From: Myxococcus landrumus
GTDB lineage: Bacteria > Myxococcota > Myxococcia > Myxococcales > Myxococcaceae
NCBI RefSeq assembly: GCF_017301635.1
Contig: NZ_CP071091.1
Coordinates: 525,001-589,000 of the forward strand
Reading direction: 5' to 3'
Length of the DNA: 64,000 nucleotides
Part shown: positions 9,441 through 17,763 of the stretch, one piece after another
How positions within the stretch are numbered: position 1 is the first letter of the stretch
Layout of the letters: every line of letters starts with the position of its first letter
Program-made: the position numbers and the translations under genes
Notes under the pieces: model-generated
Databases searched by the model: none
The model's input: only the letters and a program-made list of their open reading frames with translations
What the model was told of the DNA's origin: nothing

Positions 9441-11057
9441 TCACTTCCCGGTGAGCACCTCGGTGAGCGGCTTGCCCTCGGCGGAGGCGGGCATGCCCAT
9501 CTCCAGCAGCGCCGAGATGGTGGGCGCGACATTCACCGGGTCCGTCTCCGTCAGGTACAGGCCGGGCTTGATGCCCTTGCCCGCGAACACCACGGGCACC
9601 TGGGCGTCATACGAATGCGGCGTGCCGTGGTTGCTCCCGTCCGGGGCGTAGTAGAGGACATGGAAGGGACGCGGCACATACATCACGTCGCCACTGCGGC
9701 CCGGGAAGTAGCCCTTCCGCACCGCGGTCAGATAGCCCATCGGGTCCGGCGCGGTGTAGAGCTCGTCGCGTGTCACCGCCGCCAGCACATGCGGCTGCTT
9801 CGCCAGCCAGTCCGCCACCGCGCGCCGCACCTGCGCACCCTCCACCTTGCCCGAGTCCAACGCCGGGCCACGCAGGTACACGTCCATCTCCTCCATGAGG
9901 ACGGTGACGTCCGGGCCGAAGCGCTCCTTCACCATCGCGGAGACATCCTGGAGGACGGTCTTGGGCTGGATCCGCTGCGCGGGCAGTCCCGCCGCGGCCC
10001 ACTGCTCGGGAGGCGTGGCCCCGCCATGGTCCGCCACCAACACGATGGTCAGGTTGGCGCGGCCTCCCGCGGCGCGCTCGGCGGCGGCGAAGAGGGCGCC
10101 CAGCGCCTGGTCCAAGCGCAGCATCGTGTCCTGCATCTCCCACGAGTAGGGGCCGTACTCGTGAAACACCTCATCCGTCCCGCTGAAGCTCACCGCGAGC
10201 AGGTCGGGCACGGCGTCCTGTCCCAGGCCCTCGCCCGCGATGGCCGCCTTGGCCGCCTCCACGAGCAGGGTGTGGGAGTCCGGCGAGACGGCGAACGCCT
10301 TGTAGAAGTCCGTTCCTGGTGCCGTCAGTCCGCCCGTCAAGGGATGCGGGAAGGTGCGGCCCAGCCCATACGAGTCCGCCTCGTAGCTCCGGTCATCCTC
10401 GCCCACGTACTCCTCGCGAGGACGCATCAGCTCCCACTTCTTGCCGAAGGAGGCGTCAGCGAGCTTGCGCTCATTGAACTGCTTCATCCACGCGGGGAAC
10501 TCCTTCGTGTACCAGGTGCCCGTGACGAACTTCCCCACGCCCGTGTCGAACCACCACGCCTGACCCAGGCGGCCCGCCATGGCGATGGCCGAGCGCGACT
10601 TGAACGACACCGACACCGTCTTGCCCCGCTCCTGCGTGGCGAGCCGCAGGCGGTCCGCGAGTGTCTCCGCCATGAGGTTGGCGGGACCCGAGTCACTCCC
10701 TGGCTTCTGCGTCGCCTCCAGCACGGGGTGCGCCGGGTCGACGTACGCATAGACGAGCTTGCCGGTGGCGGCATCCACCCACCGGTTGTCGACGATGCCG
10801 TGCCGCCAGGGATTGGCGCCCGTGGCCAGTGTGGTGTGGCCGGGCGCGGTGCGGCACTTCGCGTAGGCGTACCTCGCGTAGGGAAAATAGGCCCCCGTGT
10901 CGAGCAGCCGCCCCAGCGCGCCCTGGAGCCGGGAGCGGTTGCGCAGGAGGACGTCGCTTCCGAGCGCGTCCACGGTGATGAGCAGGGTGAGTCGGGGCGG
11001 ACGCGCGGCGGCGGGGAGGGCAGCCAGCGCGGCCATGAGGGCAAGGGCTCGAATCAT
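9441..11057 (-). CDS. Secreted alkaline phosphatase-superfamily protein (PafA-like)
   Basis: 538 residues with an N-terminal signal peptide (MIRALALMAALAALPAAARP). Metal-binding and catalytic motifs of the alkaline phosphatase superfamily are visible: LITVDALGSD, the nucleophile Thr in CRTAPGHTTLATG, FSGTDEVFHEYGP, VADHGG and a final His in SNHGTPHSYD. A Thr nucleophile with this spacing resembles PafA-type periplasmic phosphatases, which hydrolyse phosphate monoesters. The reading frame extends 42 codons further upstream, but the signal peptide makes 11057 the better start. It diverges from the thioesterase gene, with starts about 100 bases apart. Confidence 0.85.
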   Translation of the reverse strand: MIRALALMAALAALPAAARPPRLTLLITVDALGSDVLLRNRSRLQGALGRLLDTGAYFPYARYAYAKCRTAPGHTTLATGANPWRHGIVDNRWVDAATGKLVYAYVDPAHPVLEATQKPGSDSGPANLMAETLADRLRLATQERGKTVSVSFKSRSAIAMAGRLGQAWWFDTGVGKFVTGTWYTKEFPAWMKQFNERKLADASFGKKWELMRPREEYVGEDDRSYEADSYGLGRTFPHPLTGGLTAPGTDFYKAFAVSPDSHTLLVEAAKAAIAGEGLGQDAVPDLLAVSFSGTDEVFHEYGPYSWEMQDTMLRLDQALGALFAAAERAAGGRANLTIVLVADHGGATPPEQWAAAGLPAQRIQPKTVLQDVSAMVKERFGPDVTVLMEEMDVYLRGPALDSGKVEGAQVRRAVADWLAKQPHVLAAVTRDELYTAPDPMGYLTAVRKGYFPGRSGDVMYVPRPFHVLYYAPDGSNHGTPHSYDAQVPVVFAGKGIKPGLYLTETDPVNVAPTISALLEMGMPASAEGKPLTEVLTGK

Positions 11058-11157
11058 ACGTTCAAGAAGCTGCACTGCCCGGTGGGGCGGATGCAACCTC
11101 CGAGTGCCTTCGTGGCTTGGACGCAGGCGGTCAGCCCCTGCTACGGTCCGCGCCCTC

Positions 11158-11568
11158 ATGGTCGAGGCCCGACTTCGCGTCATCTACGGCGACACGGATC
11201 AGATGGGTGTCGTCTACTACGCGAACTACTTTCGCTACTTCGAGTTCGCGCGCAGCGAGTACTTCCGCGCGCACGGCGGCAGCTACCGGGAGATGGAGAG
11301 CTCCGGGTTGATGCTGCCGGTGGCGGAGGCGAGCTGCGCTTACAAGTCCCCGGCCCGCTACGACGACGTCCTGGTCATCCGCGCGACAGTGAGCGAGTTG
11401 CGCCGGGCCTCGGTCGTGTTCACCTACGAGCTTTTCCGCGAGGGCGAGCCGCGCACATTGCTGTGCACCGGTCGTACCCTGCACGCGTGCGTGGGCCGCG
11501 ATGGCAAGCCCACTCGGTTGCCGGAGTCCGTGGCCCGGCTGCTGGAACATCCGAACGCTGAACCCTGA
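11158..11568 (+). CDS. YbgC/FadM-type acyl-CoA thioesterase
   Basis: 136 residues, a single hot-dog fold. The active-site motif YGDTDQMGVVYYANYFRYFE, with Asp and the conserved YxNY segment, is the signature of 4-hydroxybenzoyl-CoA thioesterase/YbgC proteins, which hydrolyse acyl-CoA esters. The start ATG is chosen because the motif begins at residue 10, as is normal. It lies 13 bases before glpX. No tol-pal genes are nearby, unlike the E. coli ybgC context. Confidence 0.9.
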   Translation: MVEARLRVIYGDTDQMGVVYYANYFRYFEFARSEYFRAHGGSYREMESSGLMLPVAEASCAYKSPARYDDVLVIRATVSELRRASVVFTYELFREGEPRTLLCTGRTLHACVGRDGKPTRLPESVARLLEHPNAEP

Positions 11569-11581
11569 AGGAGCACAGAAG

Positions 11582-12550
11582 ATGGATCGCAACCTGGCAA
11601 TGGAGGTCGTGCGCGTCACGGAGATGGCGGCCATCGCTTCCGCCCGACTGATGGGCCGCGGCAACAAGAACGAGTCGGACCAGGCCGCGGTGGACGCCAT
11701 GCGCCGCGCGTTCGACTCGCTGAACATCGACGGCACCGTCGTCATCGGCGAGGGCGAGCGCGACGAGGCGCCCATGCTCTACATCGGCGAGAAGGTGGGT
11801 CGCCGCGCGGAGGGAGACCCGGGCGTGGACATCGCCCTGGACCCGCTGGAGGGCACCAACCTGTGCGCCTACGGCCGTCCGGGCTCCATCTCCGTGGTGG
11901 CCATGTCCAGCCGGGGCGGGCTGCTCAACGCGCCGGACACGTACATGGAGAAGCTGGCGGTGGGCCCGCGCGCCCGGGGCGCCATCGACCTGCGCAAGTC
12001 CCCCACGGAGAACCTGCGCGCCGTCGCGGAGAAGATGAAGGTCTACGTGGAGGACCTCACCGTGGTGGTGCTGGACCGCGAGCGGCACCAGGACCTCATC
12101 AAGGAAGTCCGCGCCGCGGGCGCCCGCATCCGGCTCATCGAGGACGGTGACGTGGCTGGCGCCATCGCCACCTGTTTCGAGGGCACCGGCGTGGACGTGC
12201 TGATGGGCATTGGCGGCGCCCCCGAGGGCGTCATCTCCGCCGCGGCCATCCGCGCGACGGGCGGCGACATGCAGGGCCGCCTGGTCCCCCGCAACCAGGG
12301 GGAGATCGACCGCGCCAAGAAGATGGGCATCACCGACATGTCCAAGATCTACACGGCGGAGGAGCTGGCCCACGGCGAGGTGATGTTCGCCGCCACGGGC
12401 GTGACGAGCGGCGACTTCCTCAAGGGCGTGCGCTTCTTCGGCGGCGGCTGCGAGACGCACTCGGTGGTCATGCGCAGCAAGACGAGCACCGTGCGCTTCA
12501 TCCAGTCCCTGCACAAGTTCGACAAGAAGCCGGGGTACGCTGCCATCTAG
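11582..12550 (+). CDS. glpX: Class II fructose-1,6-bisphosphatase
   Basis: 322 residues, the family length. GlpX removes the 1-phosphate of fructose 1,6-bisphosphate in gluconeogenesis. The metal and substrate motifs are present: the GEGERDEAPMLYIGE segment, DPLEGTNLCA, and GIGGAPEGVISAAA near the C-terminal half. The ATG at 11582 follows an AAGGAG site within the preceding 13-base gap. It is co-directional with the thioesterase and the SRPBCC gene, so probably one transcript. Confidence 0.96.
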   Translation: MDRNLAMEVVRVTEMAAIASARLMGRGNKNESDQAAVDAMRRAFDSLNIDGTVVIGEGERDEAPMLYIGEKVGRRAEGDPGVDIALDPLEGTNLCAYGRPGSISVVAMSSRGGLLNAPDTYMEKLAVGPRARGAIDLRKSPTENLRAVAEKMKVYVEDLTVVVLDRERHQDLIKEVRAAGARIRLIEDGDVAGAIATCFEGTGVDVLMGIGGAPEGVISAAAIRATGGDMQGRLVPRNQGEIDRAKKMGITDMSKIYTAEELAHGEVMFAATGVTSGDFLKGVRFFGGGCETHSVVMRSKTSTVRFIQSLHKFDKKPGYAAI

Positions 12551-12583
12551 GCCGTTCCACCGACCTACTCGGAGACCGACACC

Positions 12584-13009
12584 ATGCCTGGCGCCACGCG
12601 GACCATCGTCATCAACGCCCCCATCGAGAAGGTGTTCGACGTCATCACCCAGTATGACCGCTACCCGGAGTTCCTCTCCGAGGTGAAGGCCATCCGCACC
12701 GCCAACCGCAAGGGCAACACCGTCGACGTCCACTACACCGTCGAGGTGATGAAGACCGTGCGCTACTCCATCCGCGTGGTGGAGGAGCGGCCCACCCGCA
12801 TGGCCTGGTCTTTCATCGAGGGTGAGGTGATGAAGGACAACAAGGGCAGTTGGGTGCTGGAGCCCGAGGGCGAGGGGAAGACGCGCGCCACCTACAACGT
12901 GGAGATGGCCTTGGGCCTGCTCGTGCCGAAGACCATCGTCAACGCGTTGGTCGAAACGTCGCTGCCGAAGATGCTCGAGTCGTTCAAGCGCCGCGCCGAG
13001 GCCCCCTGA
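12584..13009 (+). CDS. SRPBCC/polyketide cyclase-like (RatA-type) lipid-binding fold protein
   Basis: 141 residues, whole length one START/SRPBCC domain. The opening strand TRTIVINAPIEKVFDVITQYDRYPEF, the central pattern RYSIRVVEERPTRMAWSF and a long C-terminal helix (LPKMLESFKRRAEA) match coenzyme Q-binding Coq10/RatA-like proteins. These bind hydrophobic ligands; a specific ligand cannot be read from the sequence. It lies 33 bases after glpX. Its stop codon is inside a 9-bp hairpin. Confidence 0.85.
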   Translation: MPGATRTIVINAPIEKVFDVITQYDRYPEFLSEVKAIRTANRKGNTVDVHYTVEVMKTVRYSIRVVEERPTRMAWSFIEGEVMKDNKGSWVLEPEGEGKTRATYNVEMALGLLVPKTIVNALVETSLPKMLESFKRRAEAP

Positions 13010-13025
13010 AACAATCGTTTCAGGG
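13004..13025 (+). terminator. Hairpin at the end of the SRPBCC gene
   Basis: A 9-bp perfect stem (CCCTGAAAC / GTTTCAGGG) with loop AATC overlaps the TGA stop. No strong T run follows (TCTGTT), so it may be a weak or protein-assisted terminator or an mRNA 3'-end stabiliser. Confidence 0.5.
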
Positions 13026-13394
13026 TCTGTTCGGACCTCACGCCCGGAATCGACCCCGCCCGCCTGGAGGAACCAGGCGGGCAAGCCCTTGCGTCAGGGG
13101 CCCAGGCACGCTCAACCCCGGAGTCTTCCAGGGAACGGGTCTGCTTGCGGGCCGTCGCGAGGGCATTAGAATCAACACCATCCCGACCGGAAGTTTCGGC
13201 TCTCCATGACATCTACGCCACGGTTCCCCTGGCTCTGATGTCGGATGGCGGACGAGCAACCGTGCGAGATGACGGCAGCGTACCCAGTGCGGAACCAGGG
13301 TTCTTAATTTGCATCCAAGAGTTGTTGAAGTGCTTTATGGGCGGGACGGCGGGCGTACATCGGGGTACGTAGGCTGAGGGGAGACGGAAAACCC
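13026..13394. other. Intergenic stretch without a recognisable gene
   Basis: About 370 bases with no coding pattern that I trust. It holds a 10-bp perfect stem-loop at 13058-13082 (GCCCGCCTGG, loop AGGAA, CCAGGCGGGC), then an unstructured, less GC-rich stretch around 13160-13330 (GGCATTAGAATCAACACC, TTCTTAATTTGCATCC). The AT-rich part probably carries the promoter of the small gene at 13395. A short non-coding RNA is possible but unsupported. Confidence 0.4.
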
Positions 13395-13571
13395 ATGCTC
13401 GACGCCTTCATCATCGAAGAAATCAAGCGCCGGGAGCGCCGCCGGGAGGAGCGAGAGAGGCCCGTGGTGGAGCTGCCGCTGCCCATGCCCGAGGACCGCC
13501 CGCGTCGTCGGACGGAGACCGAGGACGAGAAGCCCCAGCGAGGCGTGGTCGTCATCGACCTGCTGGGCTGA
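13395..13571 (+). CDS. Small charged protein of 58 residues, unknown function
   Basis: ATG to TGA, 58 residues: MLDAFIIEEIKRRERRREE, a Pro-rich acidic middle (VVELPLPMPEDRP) and a hydrophobic end GVVVIDLLG. GGGGAGA lies about 11 bases upstream of the ATG. From memory, small proteins beginning MLD.FIIE.I.RRE and ending in a short hydrophobic strand recur in myxobacteria and other deltaproteobacteria, but no function is known to me. The charged helix followed by a linker and a C-terminal strand suggests a peptide that docks onto a partner. Confidence 0.75.
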   Translation: MLDAFIIEEIKRRERRREERERPVVELPLPMPEDRPRRRTETEDEKPQRGVVVIDLLG

Positions 13572-13681
13572 AGAACAGGTGTGGCCCTCGGGCCGCGCTT
13601 CGTGGAACCAGGCCCGCGGTGGGCGTCCCCAGTGAGGACGAACCCCGCGGGCTTCGTCTATCCAGCAGCCAGGCTCGCCGC

Positions 13682-14764
13682 CTACGTGGCCACGAGGCTC
13701 AGCAGGTGGCGCGGGTGGTAGACGTCCCAGAGCGGCCCCTTCGTCGTCGCGAGGACCTCCAGCACCAGCCTGCGCCACTCCGCGGGAAGGGCCTCCTCGC
13801 CGTGGAAGGCTCCCACCAGCGCGCCCGTCACCGCCGCATGGACCTCCGTGTCTCCGCCGCGGTGGACGACGTCGACGAGGGCCGCCTCGGCGGTGGGGGC
13901 GTGGAGCAGCTCCCAGAAGGCCAGCCGGAAGGCGACGTGGATGGCGTGCTGCGTGCGGTGCAGGTGCAGCTCCGGCCCGTACAGGCGGGGGTCGTCGTCG
14001 CGCGCGCGGGCCAGGTCCTCGCGCAGCAGCGCGGAGGCGGTGGCGACCTCCTGGACGTAGTCGGGCGCGGAGCGTCCGAGGGCCGCGCCGGCGACCAGCA
14101 GGCCTGACTCGGCGGCGGTGAGCAGGTCCTCGGGCTTGAGGTCGGCGCCGCTCGTCACCGCCTTGGCGAGCGCGGCGGTGAAGGCGGCGCACGCGAGCTG
14201 GCAGCGCGGGTCGAAGTGCGTGAGCGCGGAGTCCTCCAGCGCGGCGGTGGTGCGCGCCTTGGTGTCACTCGCCAGGTACACGCCCAGCGGGGCGATTCGC
14301 GCCAGGCTGCCGGCGCCCGCGGACTTGCGGTGGCCTCGCAGCCAGACGCGCCGTGCCGCGCCCAGGGGGGGGAGGCCGGAATTGCATTCGTCCAGGACTT
14401 CCTTCAGGGCCTCGCTGACCTCGAATGCATGGGGCTGCCAGGCGCGGTAGCGCCGCAACACATCCCCGGCGTCGTAGCGCTTGAGGTCTCGCAGACTGTG
14501 TCCCAGGCAGCAGGCGAGCTGCACCTCCTCCGTCACCTGGCCCTTGCGCAGCGCGCGGGGGCCGCCGCCCGTCATGTGCGAGTGTGGGCCGTCCGCCATC
14601 GTGGGGAAGGGGACGGACAGCAACGGACGGTGCGCGGTGGGCACCGACAGCGCGTTGCCCACGGCGAGTCCGAGCAGGGCGCCCCGGCGTCGCTGGGCGA
14701 GGAGGGGGTCGGGGCCCTGAGGGGCATTGCGTCGGCGGGGCGGCGGCATTCGGCGGGTGGACAC
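13682..14764 (-). CDS. ADP-ribosylglycohydrolase-family protein
   Basis: 360 residues. The fold's N-terminal opening (RRRGALLGLAVGNALSVPTAH), the GQVTEEVQLA segment in place of the usual T-[DE]-D-T motif, and the C-terminal GGDTEVHAAVTGALVGAF in place of GGDTDTNA match the DraG/ARH family, which removes ADP-ribose from proteins or nucleic acid. The metal-binding residues are partly altered (GGDTEV rather than GGDTDT), so activity is uncertain. The start is probably an ATG 65 bases from the surE start, divergently. The Arg/Pro-rich first 20 residues may not be translated. Confidence 0.8.
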   Translation of the reverse strand: MSTRRMPPPRRRNAPQGPDPLLAQRRRGALLGLAVGNALSVPTAHRPLLSVPFPTMADGPHSHMTGGGPRALRKGQVTEEVQLACCLGHSLRDLKRYDAGDVLRRYRAWQPHAFEVSEALKEVLDECNSGLPPLGAARRVWLRGHRKSAGAGSLARIAPLGVYLASDTKARTTAALEDSALTHFDPRCQLACAAFTAALAKAVTSGADLKPEDLLTAAESGLLVAGAALGRSAPDYVQEVATASALLREDLARARDDDPRLYGPELHLHRTQHAIHVAFRLAFWELLHAPTAEAALVDVVHRGGDTEVHAAVTGALVGAFHGEEALPAEWRRLVLEVLATTKGPLWDVYHPRHLLSLVAT

Positions 14765-14828
14765 TGTAGCAGCGCCGCCCGTGAGCGTGCTTGCCCACTC
14801 CCAGGGCCTCTTCTACAACCGCGCGGCT

Positions 14829-15611
14829 ATGCCGAAACCGCGCATCCTCGTGTCCAACGACGACGGCTATTTCTCCGAAGGACTTCAGGCACTGGTGGAG
14901 GCGGTGAGTCCCCTGGGAGAGGTCTGGGTGGTGGCGCCGGACCGCGAGCAGAGCGCCGCGTCCCACGCCATCTCCCTGCACCGGCCCCTGCGCATCAAGG
15001 AGGTCCGGGAGCGGTGGTTCGCCGTCGACGGGACGCCGACCGACTGCGCTTATCTGGCCATCGTCCATCTCCTGAAGGATGCTCGCCCCACGCTCATGGT
15101 GTCCGGCATCAACCACGGTTCGAATCTGGCGGAAGACGTCACCTACTCGGGAACGGTGGCGGCGGCGATGGAGGGGGCCCTGCTGGGGATTCCCGCCATC
15201 GCCTTCAGCCTCGTGGCCCGGGGGACGTTCGATTTCGCGCCCGCCGCCCGGTTCGCCCGCTCCATCGTGACGACGGCGCTCGAGCGCCCGCTGCCCCCGA
15301 GGATGTTGCTCAACGTGAACATCCCCGGCGGCGTGGAGCCGGAGGGCTACAGCGTCACCCGGCTGGGCCGCCACTCATACGGGTACAGCGTGGTGGAGAA
15401 AGAGGACCCGCGCGGCCGGAAGTACTACTGGATTGGCGGCAGCGAGTATCAGCACGAGGACATTCCAGGCAGCGACTGCAACGCCGTGCATCTGGGCCGG
15501 CGGGTGTCGGTGACGCCGCTCCACCTGGACCTCACGGACCATGGCCGACTCGAGGACCTGGGGAGCTGGAGTCTCCCTGGCTACGCTCGACACGAGCCGG
15601 ATGGTGCCTAG
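14829..15611 (+). CDS. surE: 5'/3'-nucleotidase SurE
   Basis: 260 residues, the normal length. SurE dephosphorylates nucleoside monophosphates. Motifs: ILVSNDDGYFSEGL with metal ligands D11 and D12, APDREQSAASHAIS, GTPTDCA, and SGINHGSNLAEDVTYSGTVAAA with the metal-binding Asn. The start at 14829 is set by the family N-terminus (MPKPRILVSNDDG); a longer frame to 14727 is open but would add unusual sequence. The LysM/M23 lipoprotein starts 2 bases after its stop, a pair reminiscent of surE and nlpD in enterobacteria. Confidence 0.95.
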   Translation: MPKPRILVSNDDGYFSEGLQALVEAVSPLGEVWVVAPDREQSAASHAISLHRPLRIKEVRERWFAVDGTPTDCAYLAIVHLLKDARPTLMVSGINHGSNLAEDVTYSGTVAAAMEGALLGIPAIAFSLVARGTFDFAPAARFARSIVTTALERPLPPRMLLNVNIPGGVEPEGYSVTRLGRHSYGYSVVEKEDPRGRKYYWIGGSEYQHEDIPGSDCNAVHLGRRVSVTPLHLDLTDHGRLEDLGSWSLPGYARHEPDGA

Positions 15612-15613
15612 CG

Positions 15614-16570
15614 TTGAGCCCGGGGACCTTCAGCAGAGCGAGCCGCTCGCTCCAGGTGCTGCTGCTGTCCGCGCTGTTCGCGGGCTGCGCGGCCACCCGA
15701 GCATCCGCTCCTGAACCCGAGCTCACCCTGGAGCCCTCCCGTTCGTCCGCGTCTCCCCGCGTGGTGGGGGCTTCCTCGCGCGGCGACGAGGCCTCTTCCT
15801 CCGCGCCTTCAGGCACCTTTCCCTTCGCGCTGAGGGCCGCGCACGCGGAGCCGGAATTGGTGGCCGTGCGTCACCGAGTCGCTCCGGGCGAGACGGTGTA
15901 CCGCATCGCTCGCACCTATGGCCTCACGGTGGAGGAGCTCAAGGATGCCAACGGCATCAAGGACGTGAGGACCTTGTCCGTGGGGCAGGAGCTGACGATT
16001 CCCGGCGTGGAGCGCAGCGTGCCCGTGGAGGCTCCGGAGACCCTGGCCGCCGAGGCGGACCCCGAGCCCGTGCGCACGTCCCGGGATGCTCCGCCGCGCC
16101 GGGGCGGCCCGGTGGTGGCGCGGCGGGAGGAGCCTCCGCGCAGGCCCTCGTCACGTCCGGGCGCCGCGAGGCCCCGACTGGCCACCCAGGGGATGATTGA
16201 CTGGCCCCTCAAGGGAGTCCTGTACGGCCGCTTCGGGAAGAAGGGCCGCGAGCCTCATGACGGCATCGACCTGGCCGCTCCCTCCGGCACCCCCGTGAAG
16301 ACGGCCCAGGAGGGCACGGTGCTCTACGCCGGGGAGCAGCGCGGCTACGGCAACATCGTCATCGTCGAGCACTCCAACCGGCTCATCACGCTCTACGCCC
16401 ACAACCGGGACTTGCGCGTGCGCACCGGGCAGAAGGTACGCAGGGAGCAGGTCATCGCCACCGTGGGTGAGTCTGGCAAGACGTCCGGTCCCCACCTGCA
16501 TTTCGAGGTGCGCCTGGATGGCAAGCCCGTGGATCCGCTCGATTATCTGGGGCCGATGCCGTCCTCGTGA
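15614..16570 (+). CDS. LysM and M23 (LytM) domain lipoprotein, NlpD-like
   Basis: 318 residues from a TTG start immediately after surE. The N-terminal signal ends in lipobox LFAGC, so a lipoprotein. Residues about 85-130 are a LysM domain (HRVAPGETVYRIARTYGL...LSVGQELTIPG) that binds peptidoglycan. A Pro/Arg-rich linker follows. Residues about 200-315 are an M23 endopeptidase domain with zinc ligands in EPHDGIDLAAP and GPHLHFEVRL. The HxxxD and HxH ligands appear intact, so unlike E. coli NlpD it may be catalytic. It probably hydrolyses, or activates hydrolysis of, cell-wall peptides at division. No ATG or GTG fits the signal peptide better than the TTG. Confidence 0.87.
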   Translation: MSPGTFSRASRSLQVLLLSALFAGCAATRASAPEPELTLEPSRSSASPRVVGASSRGDEASSSAPSGTFPFALRAAHAEPELVAVRHRVAPGETVYRIARTYGLTVEELKDANGIKDVRTLSVGQELTIPGVERSVPVEAPETLAAEADPEPVRTSRDAPPRRGGPVVARREEPPRRPSSRPGAARPRLATQGMIDWPLKGVLYGRFGKKGREPHDGIDLAAPSGTPVKTAQEGTVLYAGEQRGYGNIVIVEHSNRLITLYAHNRDLRVRTGQKVRREQVIATVGESGKTSGPHLHFEVRLDGKPVDPLDYLGPMPSS

Positions 16571-16639
16571 GAGGGCGAGCGGGGGAGCAGGAGTCGGCGT
16601 GCTCCGGGCTTCGGGCGGGGAAGGGTAGAGTGCCGCGCC

Positions 16640-17749
16640 GTGCCGCACTCCTTCACCCCGTTGTTCGCCGTCCTCCTCGTGCTCCTGGCCCCGTCCGCGG
16701 AGGCCCAGGCGTCGCCGGAGCCGTCCGCCCCCCAGGTCCCGACTCCGGCCGAGGGGAACGTGGCCACCGCCGCGCCCACGCCCACTCCGCCAACGGAGGA
16801 GGCTCCGCTCAGCGTCGCGGTGCTCGCGTTCGACGCCAACCCTTCCGCGCGGGATTCGGTCGCGGGTGTCACATCGCTCATCACCTCGCGGCTGGCCGAG
16901 TCTCCTCGCTTGTGGGTCGTCTCGCAGCGGGATGTCGATGCGCCGCTCGACGAGGTGAAGCGGCACCTGCTCGCGGAGCTCAAGTCGTGTGAGCGCGGGG
17001 AGTGTCTCAAGGAACTCGCGGCGCTCACGGGCGCGCGCTTCGTCGTCACCGGCCGCGTGGACCGCTTCGGTGACACATACCTGCTCAGCGCCAACCTCGT
17101 GGACACCGAGCGCGGGCAGAGCCTGTCGACGCCTCGCGCGGAGGCCCCCGAAGCGGACTCCCTGTTCCCCGCCGTGTACGCCGTCGCGGACGCGCTCGTC
17201 GTCGAGCTCCTCCAGCCGGGCTCGGGGCAGGGGGCTCGACCACTCATCGGCGGTGCGCCGCGCGTGGGCGGGGGCGGCCTCTCGCTGGGCCTGCGCATCA
17301 ACAACAACTTCGTCGACAAGCTGTCCGCCCTCAATCCTGGCGGTGACCTCGAGGTGGGCTACTGGTTCCATCCCGAGTGGATGGGCTTCATCCAGGTGGG
17401 CTTCTCCTACGTGCACTCGACCACCGAGGGCGCGAAGGGGGGCCTCAACGTCCTCCCCAGCGTGGTCGGCGCGCGCCACTACCACAACGTGGAGAGCTCG
17501 CTGCGCCCCTACTGGGGCTTTGGCCTGGGCGTGCAGCTCTCGTTCGGCGACTTCGGCATCTTCCAGTCGACGGGGCCCTTGCCCACCGTCGTCGGCTTCA
17601 TCGGCCTGGAGTACCTCATCGCGGGCCACGTGGGCGTCCAGCTCGAGGCGGGGACGAACGTGGCCCAGGCGGTGCTCGGGCTCGCGGAATCCAAGCTGGG
17701 CGATGGACTCAATCTGGACCTCAACCTGGGCATCGCGTACCACTTCTAG
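16640..17749 (+). CDS. Outer-membrane beta-barrel protein with TolB-like N-terminal domain
   Basis: 369 residues from a GTG start, with signal peptide (FAVLLVLLAPSAEAQA) and a Pro/Ala-rich linker. Residues about 55-195 resemble the TolB N-terminal/FlgO-like fold (LSVAVLAFDANPSARDSVAGV...FVVTGRVDRFGDTYLLSANL). From about 210 on, alternating aromatic strands (GLRINNNF, GYWFHPEWMGFIQVGFSY, YWGFGLGVQLSFGDFGIF) end in YHF, the C-terminal signature of outer-membrane barrels. The function is unknown. It is followed after 14 bases by a TPR lipoprotein, so the two likely act together at the outer membrane. Confidence 0.75.
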   Translation: MPHSFTPLFAVLLVLLAPSAEAQASPEPSAPQVPTPAEGNVATAAPTPTPPTEEAPLSVAVLAFDANPSARDSVAGVTSLITSRLAESPRLWVVSQRDVDAPLDEVKRHLLAELKSCERGECLKELAALTGARFVVTGRVDRFGDTYLLSANLVDTERGQSLSTPRAEAPEADSLFPAVYAVADALVVELLQPGSGQGARPLIGGAPRVGGGGLSLGLRINNNFVDKLSALNPGGDLEVGYWFHPEWMGFIQVGFSYVHSTTEGAKGGLNVLPSVVGARHYHNVESSLRPYWGFGLGVQLSFGDFGIFQSTGPLPTVVGFIGLEYLIAGHVGVQLEAGTNVAQAVLGLAESKLGDGLNLDLNLGIAYHF

Positions 17750-17763
17750 GATTAGGAGCTGCC

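Noticed and set aside
13058-13082. Stem-loop as possible small RNA
   Set aside because: A 10-bp stem alone without promoter or T run does not support an RNA gene.
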